A model generated the notes under the pieces. That model made no database searches, had not been told where the DNA came from, and worked only from the letters and a program-made list of their open reading frames with translations. A stretch of DNA of 62,084 bases from Maricaulis sp. Its GTDB lineage: Bacteria > Pseudomonadota > Alphaproteobacteria > Caulobacterales > Maricaulaceae. Position 1 is the first letter of the stretch. The number at the start of each line of letters is the position of its first letter. The position numbers and the translations under genes were made by a program. This document shows positions 8,411-16,323 of this stretch, piece after piece. The stretch spans positions 1 through 62,084 of the forward strand of contig JAEPND010000015.1 of assembly GCA_017643585.1 (NCBI GenBank). Reading direction: 5' to 3'.

Positions 8411-8526
8411 AGAATCATCAAAATACCGAAGACTCTGAAGACACGCTTTTTACCATGTGCGAGCGCTTCCTTGACCCCGAATCGCTATGCCATACTGATT
8501 CGGACAGCGAATCGGGGAGGTTCGAA

Positions 8527-8883
8527 ATGAGAGAATACAAGACGTTTGGCGAGTTCTGGCCGTTTTACCTGCGCGAGCATTCCGACCCGGCGACGCGCGG
8601 CTGGCACTATGTCGGATCGACGCTGGCCATTGGTGTGCTGCTCTACGCACTGTTCACCCAGACCTGGCTGTTATTGCTGGCGGTTCCGGTCTCTGGCTAT
8701 TTTTTCGCCTGGGTCAGCCATGCCTTTGTCGAGCGCAACAAGCCGGCGACCTTTACCTACCCGTTGTGGTCGCTGATCGCAGACTACAAGATGTTCGGCA
8801 TGTTCCTCATGGGCAAGCTCGGACCGGAACTCGAGCGGGCCGGTGTGACGGCCAAGTCCTCTGCCGCTGAAGCGGAAGGCTAG
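8527..8883 (+). CDS. DUF962 / Mpo1-like membrane protein
   Basis: 118 aa from the ATG at 8527, chosen over an earlier in-frame start because GGGAGG at 8515-8520 lies just upstream. The sequence matches the DUF962 family: an N-terminal FGEFWPFYLREHSDPATRGWH block, two hydrophobic segments (about residues 28-58), the conserved HAFVERNKPATF motif, then a third membrane-touching region. The yeast homologue Mpo1 is a dioxygenase that alpha-oxidises 2-hydroxy fatty acids, and the conserved His residues agree with that fold. The bacterial role is not established. The upstream region is unusually rich in GANTC sites. Confidence 0.85.
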   Translation: MREYKTFGEFWPFYLREHSDPATRGWHYVGSTLAIGVLLYALFTQTWLLLLAVPVSGYFFAWVSHAFVERNKPATFTYPLWSLIADYKMFGMFLMGKLGPELERAGVTAKSSAAEAEG

Positions 8884-8915
8884 ATCCTAATCCCGGGCGC
8901 GCTAGCTCATGCAGT

Positions 8916-10436
8916 ATGGCGAGCTCGGGTCCTGTTCAAATTGTCTGGTTCAAGCGCGACCTGCGGGTCAGCGATCACGCCGCGCTGAGTGCAGCGTCGG
9001 CGCTTGGGCCTGTCCTGCCGCTCTACATCATCGAGCCGACCTATTGGCGTCAGAATGATGTCTCTGGCCGCCAGTATGACTTCCTGGTGCAATGCCTTGA
9101 GGGGCTGAATACGGATCTGCCGGCGCTGGGCAGCCCGCTCTGTATTCGCGTCGGTGATGCCGTCGACATCCTCGCAGATCTCACCCGCCAGTTTCCCGGC
9201 TGCACGCTGTGGTCTCACGAGGAAACCGGCAATGCCTGGACCTATCAACGCGATCTTGCCGTGGCGCGGGCCTTGCGCGATGTATCGGTCGGGTGGAACG
9301 AACACAGCCAGGGCGGCGTGGTCCGGCGGCTGCCCTCGCGCGATGGCTGGGCTGGAAACTGGCAACGCCATGTCGCCGCGCCGGTCGCCGGTCGACCGGT
9401 CCTGCAGCCAGCGCCGGGTGTCCGACGTGACAGGGTGCCTGAACCGCAGGAGCTGGGCTTGCAGCCCGAGCGGGCCGGTCAAGCCGGAGGGCGCCGTGCC
9501 GCCGAGCACGTGCTCGAAGGGTTCCTGATTGAACGCGGTGAATTCTACCGGTCGGCCATGTCGAGCCCGCTGGACGGGGCTGCGGCCTGTTCGCGGCTCT
9601 CACCGCATCTGGCGCTCGGGGTGATGAGCGTCCGCGAGGTTTATCATCGTCTGCAGCATCGCCGCGAGGATGTCCCCGCGGGCGCGGCAGGACGCAATTG
9701 GCGCGGTTCGCTGCAGAGCTTTCGCTCCCGACTGCAATGGCGCGACCATTTCATGCAGAAGCTGGAAGATCAGCCCTCGATCGAATTCGAGAACCTGCAT
9801 CCGGGGCTATCAGGGCTCGAGCGCGACGCGGTTGATGACGCGCGCATGGCGGCGTGGCGCGAGGGGCAGACCGGTATTCCCTTTGTTGACGCCTGCATGC
9901 GTTCGCTCAACCGGACGGGCTGGCTGAACTTTCGCATGCGGGCCATGCTCGTCTCCTTCGCCAGTTACCACCTCTGGCAGCCCTGGCAGGCGTCAGGGCA
10001 GCACCTGGCGCGCATGTTCCTGGACTATGAGCCAGGCATCCACTGGTCCCAGGTCCAGATGCAGTCCGGTACGACGGGGATCAACACGATCCGCATCTAC
10101 AACCCGGTCAAACAGGGGCACGACCAGGACCCGGACGGTGTCTTCATCCGGCAATGGTGCCCGGAGCTGGCCGATATTCCCGACAGTTTCCTGCATGAGC
10201 CCTGGAAGTGGTCCGCGCGCGATGTCGGTGCTCGGGGGGCGTATCCGGCGCCAATTATCGATGTCGCTGCGGCGGCACGGGCGGCGCGTGACCGAATCCA
10301 CGCGGCGCGCAAGGCGCCGGGCTTTCGCGATGAGGCAGCCAGCATCGTGCGCAAGCATGCCAGCCGGTCCGGTCGCCGACGCTCGACGACACGATCCGGC
10401 GGAAAACCGTCCAATCAACTGACGCTGGGGCTTTGA
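8916..10436 (+). CDS. Cryptochrome/photolyase family flavoprotein
   Basis: 506 aa. The N-terminal half is an antenna-type Rossmann domain ([18 protein letters not shown]); the C-terminal half is the FAD-binding helical domain with [31 protein letters not shown], the [19 protein letters not shown] loop and RIYNPVKQ. The chain is of normal photolyase length. This C-terminal signature is that of the FAD-binding domain / cryptochrome-like subgroup often found beside DUF2256 genes, rather than a textbook class I CPD enzyme. It probably uses light to repair UV lesions in DNA. It starts a cluster with DUF2256, PhrB and an SDR. Confidence 0.85.
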   Translation: MASSGPVQIVWFKRDLRVSDHAALSAASALGPVLPLYIIEPTYWRQNDVSGRQYDFLVQCLEGLNTDLPALGSPLCIRVGDAVDILADLTRQFPGCTLWSHEETGNAWTYQRDLAVARALRDVSVGWNEHSQGGVVRRLPSRDGWAGNWQRHVAAPVAGRPVLQPAPGVRRDRVPEPQELGLQPERAGQAGGRRAAEHVLEGFLIERGEFYRSAMSSPLDGAAACSRLSPHLALGVMSVREVYHRLQHRREDVPAGAAGRNWRGSLQSFRSRLQWRDHFMQKLEDQPSIEFENLHPGLSGLERDAVDDARMAAWREGQTGIPFVDACMRSLNRTGWLNFRMRAMLVSFASYHLWQPWQASGQHLARMFLDYEPGIHWSQVQMQSGTTGINTIRIYNPVKQGHDQDPDGVFIRQWCPELADIPDSFLHEPWKWSARDVGARGAYPAPIIDVAAAARAARDRIHAARKAPGFRDEAASIVRKHASRSGRRRSTTRSGGKPSNQLTLGL

Positions 10437-10437
10437 G

Positions 10438-10578
10438 ATGGCCCGTCATTCCTCTCGCCAACCCAAGCCAACCAAGACCTGCCCGGTCTGCCAGCGGCCC
10501 TTCGAGTGGCGCAAGAAATGGGAGAAGGTCTGGGACAAGGTGAAATACTGCTCGGAGCGCTGTCGCCGCGCGCGTTAG
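10438..10578 (+). CDS. DUF2256 zinc-ribbon protein
   Basis: 46 aa, one base after the photolyase stop, so almost certainly co-translated with it. The sequence contains [18 protein letters not shown] and KYCSERC, giving a CxxC...CxxxC zinc ribbon rich in Lys/Arg, diagnostic of DUF2256. Such small proteins are commonly encoded next to, or fused with, photolyase/cryptochrome genes; their biochemical role is unknown, with nucleic acid binding a reasonable guess. Its stop codon overlaps the converging PhrB stop by a few bases. Confidence 0.88.
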   Translation: MARHSSRQPKPTKTCPVCQRPFEWRKKWEKVWDKVKYCSERCRRAR

Positions 10579-12089
10579 AGCGAGGCGAGGAACGCTCCGG
10601 CACTGTTGCGCAGGGCTGACTGGCGGTCAGCGTCCATGCGGTCCCAGTTGCGATAGACGGGGCCAAGCCGCGGATTGCCGCGCAATGTCGCGTCGTGACG
10701 TGCGAGGAAGTCCCAGTAGAGCGCATTGAAAGGGCACGCTGTCGGCCCGGTTTTCTGTTTCACATCGTATTTGCAGTCGGAGCAGTAATCCGACATGCGA
10801 TCGATATAGGCACCGCTGGCCGCATAGGGTTTCGAGCCCAACAGCCCGCCATCGGCAAACTGGCTCATGCCGATCACATTGGGCGCTTCCACCCACTCAT
10901 AGGCATCGGTGTAGACGGCCAGGTACCACTCGTGCACCTCGAAGGGGTCGACGTCCGCCAGCATCGCGAACAGGCCGGTCACCATCAGCCGCTGGATGTG
11001 ATGCGCGTAACCCAGTTCCAGGGTTTGTCCGATGGCCTTGGACAGGCAGGTCATGTCCGTCTCGCCGGTCCAGTAGAAGTCGGGCAGGGGGCGGCGGGCA
11101 TCCAGCGCGTTGCGGCGGACATAATCCGGGCCTTCGCGCCAATAGATGCCGCGCACATATTCGCGCCAGCCGAGGATCTGGCGGATGAAGCCCTCGACGG
11201 CATTGAGCGGAGCGCGGCCTTCGCGATATTCGCGCTCTGCCCGCTGGCACAGATCGAGCGGATCGAGCAGGCCGGCATTGAGCGCTGTCGACAGGTTGGA
11301 GTGATAGAGCAGGGGCTCTGCGGCCAGCATGGCGTCCTGGTAATCCCCGAAACCCGGAAGGGCGTGTTGCATGAAATGATCACGCGATTGTTCGGCTTCG
11401 GCGCGGGTGACCGGAAGATCGAACCTGTCCAGGCTGCCGGGATGTTCCGCGAACCGGTCTGCGACGAGGTCGAGCACCTCCTGCGTCACCGCATCCACCG
11501 GTGTTGCATGACGCGGCGGCATGAACAGGCTGGCTTCGGCGGGCTTGCGATTATCCTTGTCGAAATTCCACTGACCGCCGACAGGTTTGTCGCCGTCCAT
11601 GAGCAGGCCGGTGCGCTTGCGCATCTCGCGGTAGAAATATTCCATGCGCAGCTGCTTGCGGCCCTCGGCCCAGCGCGCGAAGTCGTCATGGGATGCAAGG
11701 AAGCGCCCGTCCTCGGCGACAAGCACCGGCAGGCCGAGCGTGTCGGCCCAGCTGCGCATCTCCTGGTGCAGGCGCCATTCCCCCGCCTCGGTCACAAGAA
11801 CACGCTTGTAGGAACCGTCCTGCAGGGTGCGGGCAACGGCCTCGCGAAGGCTCGCAAGGCCAGCGTCCAGCGTGAAATAGGTAACGTTCCAGCCCGTTGC
11901 GCGCAGCGCGTCGCGGAAATGGCGCATGGCAGAAAAGGTGAAGGCCAGCTTGCGCTTGTGATGGCGAACATAGAACGCCTCATCCGTCACCTCGGCCATG
12001 ACGATGTGGGCCGTCTGGGGGCTGGCCTGTGACAGGCTGGAGATCTGGGGCGTCAGCTGGTCACCCAGAATGAGAACGAGATCGGTCAT
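10575..12089 (-). CDS. phrB: FeS-containing (6-4) photolyase of the PhrB/FeS-BCP class
   Basis: 504 aa. It begins with the family-typical [16 protein letters not shown]. The C-terminal region carries the four cysteines of the [4Fe-4S] cluster ([10 protein letters not shown]...CPFNALYW plus an upstream Cys in [10 protein letters not shown]), and the FAD-binding domain has [20 protein letters not shown]. The class repairs (6-4) photoproducts in Agrobacterium (PhrB), using FAD and a lumazine antenna. Its length matches the family. It converges on the DUF2256 gene, and the SDR gene upstream is divergent. The gene was probably selected together with the neighbouring photolyase for UV tolerance in surface water. 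Confidence 0.93.
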   Translation of the reverse strand: MTDLVLILGDQLTPQISSLSQASPQTAHIVMAEVTDEAFYVRHHKRKLAFTFSAMRHFRDALRATGWNVTYFTLDAGLASLREAVARTLQDGSYKRVLVTEAGEWRLHQEMRSWADTLGLPVLVAEDGRFLASHDDFARWAEGRKQLRMEYFYREMRKRTGLLMDGDKPVGGQWNFDKDNRKPAEASLFMPPRHATPVDAVTQEVLDLVADRFAEHPGSLDRFDLPVTRAEAEQSRDHFMQHALPGFGDYQDAMLAAEPLLYHSNLSTALNAGLLDPLDLCQRAEREYREGRAPLNAVEGFIRQILGWREYVRGIYWREGPDYVRRNALDARRPLPDFYWTGETDMTCLSKAIGQTLELGYAHHIQRLMVTGLFAMLADVDPFEVHEWYLAVYTDAYEWVEAPNVIGMSQFADGGLLGSKPYAASGAYIDRMSDYCSDCKYDVKQKTGPTACPFNALYWDFLARHDATLRGNPRLGPVYRNWDRMDADRQSALRNSAGAFLASL

Positions 12090-12156
12090 GCCTGCCCTTT
12101 TCGCTGTACCTGCATGATCTACGTCTGGTGAACGGGGTTGGACCTGTCAGCGGAGC

Positions 12157-12840
12157 ATGATCTTGACGAAAATAGTCATCGGGGCGAGCGGGGCGATTGG
12201 CGCGGCAATCGCCGACCGGCTGGAAGAGCAGGGCGATACGGTGTTGCGCGTGGCACGCACAACGACGCCTGCGCTGGACCTGACAGACGAGGCCAGTATC
12301 AAAGCCGTCGCCGACCATGTTCGCGAGGCCGGGCAGCCGGTGGAACTGGTGTTTGATGCCACCGGTTTCCTGCACGGTAACGGGTATATGCCCGAACGCA
12401 GCTGGCGCGCGCTGGACGCCGAACACATGCTGCTGGATTACCGGCTCAACACGGTTGGACCGGCCTTGTTGATGAAGCATTTCCTGCCCCTGCTGCAGCG
12501 TGGTTCGCGCGCGGTTTTCGCCACCTTGTCCGCCCGGGTCGGGTCGATTTCAGACAATCGGCTGGGCGGGTGGCACAGCTATCGCGCATCCAAGGCGGCA
12601 TTGAACCAGATGGTGCGGACCTGTTCGATCGAGCTGGCGCGCAAGAACCCCGAGGCGATCTGTGTCGCGATCCATCCCGGCACGGTTTCCAGTCGGCTGT
12701 CAGAGCCGTTCTCCAAATCCGGGCTGGATGTGCGTTCGCCCGAAGTCGCCGCAGCGGAGATACTGGACGTGCTGCAGGCGCTTGAGCCGGCCGATACGGG
12801 TAACCTGTTCGATCACAAGGGAAAGCGGGTGGAGTTCTGA
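12157..12840 (+). CDS. SDR family oxidoreductase, CsgA-like
   Basis: 227 aa with an N-terminal NAD(P)-binding GASGAIGAAI and the catalytic YRASKAALNQ (Tyr and Lys present). The family-specific patterns DATGFLHG, LNTVGPALL and FATLSARVGSISDNRLGGWHSY are typical of the C-factor/CsgA-like short-chain dehydrogenases. Members of this group are frequently encoded near photolyase genes, and it is divergent from phrB by 67 bp here. The substrate is unknown. A second, more distant SDR of the same broad type lies at 48484-49179. Confidence 0.85.
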   Translation: MILTKIVIGASGAIGAAIADRLEEQGDTVLRVARTTTPALDLTDEASIKAVADHVREAGQPVELVFDATGFLHGNGYMPERSWRALDAEHMLLDYRLNTVGPALLMKHFLPLLQRGSRAVFATLSARVGSISDNRLGGWHSYRASKAALNQMVRTCSIELARKNPEAICVAIHPGTVSSRLSEPFSKSGLDVRSPEVAAAEILDVLQALEPADTGNLFDHKGKRVEF

Positions 12841-12903
12841 CGGCGTGGGTACCAGGAGGGCTCCGAGGGGCACCTCTTCGCGCACTCGCTTCGCTCGTAT
12901 TCA

Positions 12904-12931
12904 CGCTTCAGGTGGCTCGCCACCCGAAGCG
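12904..12931. repeat. Two-part hairpin downstream of tRNA-Cys
   Basis: CGCTTC-A-GGTGGC / GCCACC-C-GAAGCG forms a 12-bp stem with one internal mismatch and a 2-nt loop. It lies between the SDR stop and the tRNA-Cys 3' end. There is no T-run; it may help terminate or process either transcript. Confidence 0.5.
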
Positions 12932-12945
12932 CGAAGCGCGAAGGG

Positions 12946-13019
12946 TGGAGGCACCGCCCGGAATCGAACCGGGGTTCACGGATTTGCAATCCGCTGCGTA
13001 GCCACTCCGCCACGGTGCC
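12946..13019 (-). tRNA. tRNA-Cys (GCA)
   Basis: 74 nt on the minus strand: acceptor GGCACCG / CGGTGCC, discriminator T followed by encoded CCA, anticodon loop ATTGCAAAT with anticodon GCA, and T-loop GGTTCGATTCC. The U73 discriminator is typical of tRNA-Cys. Confidence 0.97.
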
Positions 13020-13036
13020 GAAAATGCGAGGCGCGA

Positions 13037-13065
13037 TCTATAACCAACCCAGGCGGGTGGGGCAA
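13037..13065 (-). promoter_or_regulatory. Candidate promoter of tRNA-Cys
   Basis: On the minus strand TTGCCC (13065-13060) and TATAGA (13042-13037) are 17 bp apart and about 18 bp upstream of the tRNA. Good sigma-70 spacing. Confidence 0.55.
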
Positions 13066-13203
13066 TCGGCCACGACATTATCTACTGAAATTTGCGTCGT
13101 GTGCGATGATTTATAATGTCGCGCAGCGTGATGCTTGCCCGCAAGGCGCGGCACAGGATATATCACGCCGCAACTTGCCTTTCCTATCGCTGAGGAGATC
13201 TCC

Positions 13204-13857
13204 GTGAGCGACTTCGACCTGGCCCGACAGCAAATGGTGGATTGCCAGATCCGCCCGTCCGATATCACCGACCGTCGCCTGCTGGGCGCTTTCGAGACGG
13301 TTCCGCGTCACGTCTTCACGCCGCGCTCCAAGCTGGCCACGGCCTATGCCGATGGCGAGGTGGCGACCAGCGAAACCCGCCGCATGATGCGCCCGCGCGA
13401 CATGTCCAAGCTGATCCAGGCCGCCGATATCCAGGCTGATGAGATGGTACTCGATATCGCCTGTGGTCGAGGGTACTCGACGGCGATCCTGGCCAAACTG
13501 GCGGAAACGGTTGTCGGCCTGGATGATGACGAGGACGGCCAGGGCCGTGCCAGTGACCTGTTGTCCGAATGCGGTGCTGACAATGCCGTGGTGATCGCTG
13601 GCGACCCCAAGTCCGGCAAGGCGGACCAGGGTCCGTACAACGTGATTTTCGTCAATGGTGCTGTCGAAGAGGTCCCGCAGGCCTGGTTCGATCAGCTTGC
13701 TGACGGCGGTCGACTGGCTGTCGTCGTGCGCAAGGGCCCGGTGGGCAAGGCGACGATTTTCACGCGATCTGCTGCCGGTATCGGCGAGAAGGTGGTTTTT
13801 GACGCCTCTACATCGACCATCCCGGGTTTTGAGCGCGCTGCAACGTTCTCGCTGTAA
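13204..13857 (+). CDS. PCMT-like methyltransferase upstream of tolC
   Basis: 217 aa from the GTG at 13204, preferred because GAGGAG lies 9 bases upstream and the protein then begins like its relatives (SDFDLARQQMVDCQIRPSDI). Motif I of SAM-dependent methyltransferases is VLDIACGRGYSTAILAKL. The family is annotated as protein-L-isoaspartate O-methyltransferase, but in alphaproteobacteria this paralogue sits in front of tolC and its substrate is unproven. The bona fide Pcm is encoded separately at 39991-40632. A TATAAT at 13112-13117 may belong to its promoter. Confidence 0.82.
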   Translation: MSDFDLARQQMVDCQIRPSDITDRRLLGAFETVPRHVFTPRSKLATAYADGEVATSETRRMMRPRDMSKLIQAADIQADEMVLDIACGRGYSTAILAKLAETVVGLDDDEDGQGRASDLLSECGADNAVVIAGDPKSGKADQGPYNVIFVNGAVEEVPQAWFDQLADGGRLAVVVRKGPVGKATIFTRSAAGIGEKVVFDASTSTIPGFERAATFSL

Positions 13858-13934
13858 TTTGCAGCGCAGGGCGCGACGGATGGCCGCCGCGCCCTACGTT
13901 CAAGCCTGCGTTAGAAGAATTACCAAAATAAAAG

Positions 13935-13951
13935 AGTGAACGCTGTTCACT
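13935..13951. promoter_or_regulatory. Perfect dyad, candidate TetR-type operator of tolC
   Basis: AGTGAAC-GCT-GTTCACT, a perfect 17-bp palindrome 113 bp upstream of the tolC start. The size and half-site resemble operators bound by TetR/AcrR-type repressors of efflux genes. No regulator gene is adjacent. Confidence 0.5.
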
Positions 13952-14064
13952 TCTGCTATTGGGTACCCTATATGGGCGTAAGACACGCGCTGGTTTCTGG
14001 CGCGGGTCACGTTATGATGGGCGCAGACACTTGCTGAGTCTGATGCCGGAAAGAGGACAGAAGT

Positions 14065-15459
14065 ATGGTTCGCATGTCTCGATGGGTCGCGGCCCTGACT
14101 GCCGGAGTATCCCTGTTGGCTGTAGCGGCGAATGCCCAGGCCCAGTCGCTGGAAGAAGCGCTGGCTTATGCCTACAACTCCAATCCGACACTTCAGGCCG
14201 AGCGGGCACGATTGCGCGCAACCGACGAGAGCTGGGTCCAGGCGCGATCTGCGCGACTGCCTTCGATCTCTGCAGATGCCTCGATCTCCCGCAACAACAC
14301 CGAGAGCCGCAGTACTTTCGTGCTCGGTAATCAACAGGTGATCTCGGAATCCGAAACGGACTCCACCCCCAAGAATTATTCCATCACCGCGGTCCAATCG
14401 ATTTATCGCGGCGGCCGGACGTCCGGACAGATCAACCAGGCCAATGCCCAGGTTATGGCCGGCCGGGAAAGCCTGCGCGCGGTTGAGCAAAGCGTTCTCG
14501 TCGACGCTGTCACCGCCTTCATGGACGTTCGCCGTGACATGGAGGTTGTCTCCATCCGTCGCAATAATGTCGACGTTCTGACCCAGCACCTGCAGGCCGC
14601 GCAGGACCGTTTTGAAGTTGGCGAGATCACTCGTACCGACGTGGCTCAGGCCGAAGCGCGCCTGTCGGGCGCCCAGGCCCAGCTGGCCGGCGCCCAGTCG
14701 CAGCTGTCTGTCAGCCGCGCCGCCTATGAGCGTGTCACGGGTGAGCCGGCGGCTACGCTGGAGCAGCCGCCAGCGCTGCCGGATCTGCCTGACAACCTGG
14801 CGGACGCCGCGTCTGCAGCCTTCGACAACAGCCCGCAGCTGCGAGCCGCCCAGTATGGCGAAGAGGCTGCGCGCCACGGTATCGAGGTCGCGCGTGGTGC
14901 CATGCGTCCGGAGGTTTCCCTGCGCGCTTCGGCTTCGGCGGCGCGTGATAGCAGTTTCTCCGGCGATGAGCGCGACAGCACATCCATCACCGGTACGATC
15001 TCCATGCCGATCTTCACCGGTGGTCTGAACCGCTCTCGTGTTCGCGCCGCCGTCGCGTCGGAAGAGCAGGCGCGGTTCCAGGTCAATGAGGCCCGTCGCC
15101 AGGTGACCGAGGGCGTGACCAATGCCTGGACCGGCTATGTCGCCTCGCTGGCCGTGATCGAATCAAGCCGCCAGGCGGTGCTGGCCAATGAAATTGCACT
15201 CGATGGTGTGGAGCAAGAGGCCTATGTCGGCCTGCGCACGACCCTGGATGTGCTGGATGCCGAGCAGGAATTGCTGGAAAGCCGGCTGACGCTGGTCACA
15301 TCCGAGCGTGACAGCTATGTCGCCGGCTACCGCCTGTTGCAGGCCATGGGCCTGCTGTCGGCAGACAGTCTGGGGCTGGGTGTTGAACTGTATGATCCCG
15401 CAGCTGTGGAAAACTCCCGCTCGCGCTTCAATAACTTTGACTTAACGCCCTGGAATTAG
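14065..15459 (+). CDS. tolC: TolC-family outer membrane efflux/secretion protein
   Basis: 464 aa with a signal peptide (to AANAQAQS) followed by two OEP repeats rich in heptads (SLEEALAYAYNSNPTLQ at the start of the first, TLDVLDAEQELLESRL near the end of the second). It is the usual trimeric outer-membrane duct that serves type I secretion and RND pumps. ATGs at 14065 and 14074 are both possible; the first has a GAGGACAG ribosome binding site at good distance. In Caulobacter relatives the RsaF-type TolC shares this neighbourhood with a PCMT-like gene upstream and popZ downstream. A dyad at 13935-13951 suggests repression. Confidence 0.92.
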   Translation: MVRMSRWVAALTAGVSLLAVAANAQAQSLEEALAYAYNSNPTLQAERARLRATDESWVQARSARLPSISADASISRNNTESRSTFVLGNQQVISESETDSTPKNYSITAVQSIYRGGRTSGQINQANAQVMAGRESLRAVEQSVLVDAVTAFMDVRRDMEVVSIRRNNVDVLTQHLQAAQDRFEVGEITRTDVAQAEARLSGAQAQLAGAQSQLSVSRAAYERVTGEPAATLEQPPALPDLPDNLADAASAAFDNSPQLRAAQYGEEAARHGIEVARGAMRPEVSLRASASAARDSSFSGDERDSTSITGTISMPIFTGGLNRSRVRAAVASEEQARFQVNEARRQVTEGVTNAWTGYVASLAVIESSRQAVLANEIALDGVEQEAYVGLRTTLDVLDAEQELLESRLTLVTSERDSYVAGYRLLQAMGLLSADSLGLGVELYDPAAVENSRSRFNNFDLTPWN

Positions 15460-15549
15460 CCTTAAAGGCGAATCCCGGGGGTGGACATCCGCCGTCCGCC
15501 CCGGTTTATTCGCGCTAGACGAGAATTGCCGGACAAAGGATCCGCACAC

Positions 15550-16137
15550 ATGGCTGATGCTGCTGAAAACGAACCGTCAATGGAAGAAATCCTCTCCTCG
15601 ATCCGCCGGATCATAAATGAGGACGAGGACGAGGCTCCTGCTGCCGAAGCGGAAGCTGCCCCGGCGGAAGAAGAATCCAACTCCCAGGACGACATCGATT
15701 CGATGTTTGACGAGGCGCCCGCTGCTGAGGAAGAGCCGGGCCCCGAGGCGGAGGACGTGCTCGAGCTGACCGACATGGTCGACGAGCCGGATGCAGGCAC
15801 TGATCCCATGGCGATGGATGATGATCTGATGATCGTCGATCGCGAAGAGGAGGAGCCGGAAGTTGTTGCCGAGCCGGAGCCGGTGGTCGATTTCGACGCT
15901 GTCGAGGCCGAAGTTGCCGATGGCATCATGTCCGATGGCGCTGCTGCAGCGGCTATGGGCTCTTTCCACACGCTGGCTGACAGCATCCGCATTTCCGAAG
16001 AAGAGGGTCGCACGCTGGAAGGTGTCGTCCGCGCTCTGCTTCGCCCGATGCTAAAGGAATGGCTCGATGCCAACCTGCCGAGCATTGTGGATGAAAAGGT
16101 ACAGGCCGAGATCGACCGCGTCGCACGCCGTCGTTAA
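15550..16137 (+). CDS. popZ: Polar organizing protein PopZ (DUF2497)
   Basis: 195 aa from the ATG at 15550. Three PopZ parts are visible: the N-terminal client-binding helix EPSMEEILSSIRRIINED, a long acidic Glu/Asp/Pro/Ala-rich linker (about residues 30-130), and the C-terminal oligomerisation helices with ALLRPMLKEWLDANLPSIV. In Caulobacter PopZ condenses at cell poles, tethers ParB-parS and recruits cell-cycle regulators. The position between tolC and valS agrees with Caulobacterales gene order. The acidic linker is longer than the folded parts, as in other PopZ proteins. It is one of the best markers that this organism has a Caulobacter-like asymmetric cycle. Confidence 0.92.
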   Translation: MADAAENEPSMEEILSSIRRIINEDEDEAPAAEAEAAPAEEESNSQDDIDSMFDEAPAAEEEPGPEAEDVLELTDMVDEPDAGTDPMAMDDDLMIVDREEEEPEVVAEPEPVVDFDAVEAEVADGIMSDGAAAAAMGSFHTLADSIRISEEEGRTLEGVVRALLRPMLKEWLDANLPSIVDEKVQAEIDRVARRR

Positions 16138-16277
16138 TGCCAATGCGGCCTTGCCAGCCCGCGCCCCCGACCCAACCACCCGACAGGGTATCGTGGGGTT
16201 GGTTAGGCCGGGGGCGCCGGGCCGGAGCGATGCAGGTCAAACGACGCTAGTCCTTTCGTCGAACACTGAAATCATCT

Positions 16278-16310
16278 AAGGGCATCGACGAGACCGTCGG
16301 TGCCCTTTAT
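16278..16310 (+). terminator. Hairpin between popZ and valS (terminator or attenuator)
   Basis: A 13-bp stem (16278-16290 with 16295-16307, one G-U pair, 4-nt loop) is followed by TATT. It stands only about 16 bp before the valS start, so it could end the popZ transcript or act on valS expression. The T-tract is weak. Confidence 0.6.
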
Positions 16311-16323
16311 TCATGCGCGGATC

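Larger units (their letters stand above)
8337..8513. promoter_or_regulatory. Cluster of seven GANTC (CcrM-type) sites
   Basis: GANTC occurs at 8337, 8400, 8412, 8431, 8479, 8497 and 8509 (first bases) within 177 bp. A four-specified-base motif is expected less than once in this length. In Caulobacterales GANTC is methylated by CcrM and read by GcrA and other factors. The cluster covers the proposed small RNA promoter and the region just upstream of the DUF962 gene. Confidence 0.6.

Noticed and set aside
10695-12032. 445-aa open frame antisense to phrB
   Set aside because: A typical GC-rich shadow frame; the phrB reading has Fe-S and FAD motifs.
8083-13019. tRNA genes as integration sites of a mobile island
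   Set aside because: No integrase and no repeat of the tRNA 3' ends was seen nearby; the genes between are ordinary repair genes.
13135-13203. Upstream extension of the PCMT-like gene from a TTG at 13135
   Set aside because: The GTG at 13204 has a better ribosome binding site, and the extension overlaps the probable promoter region.
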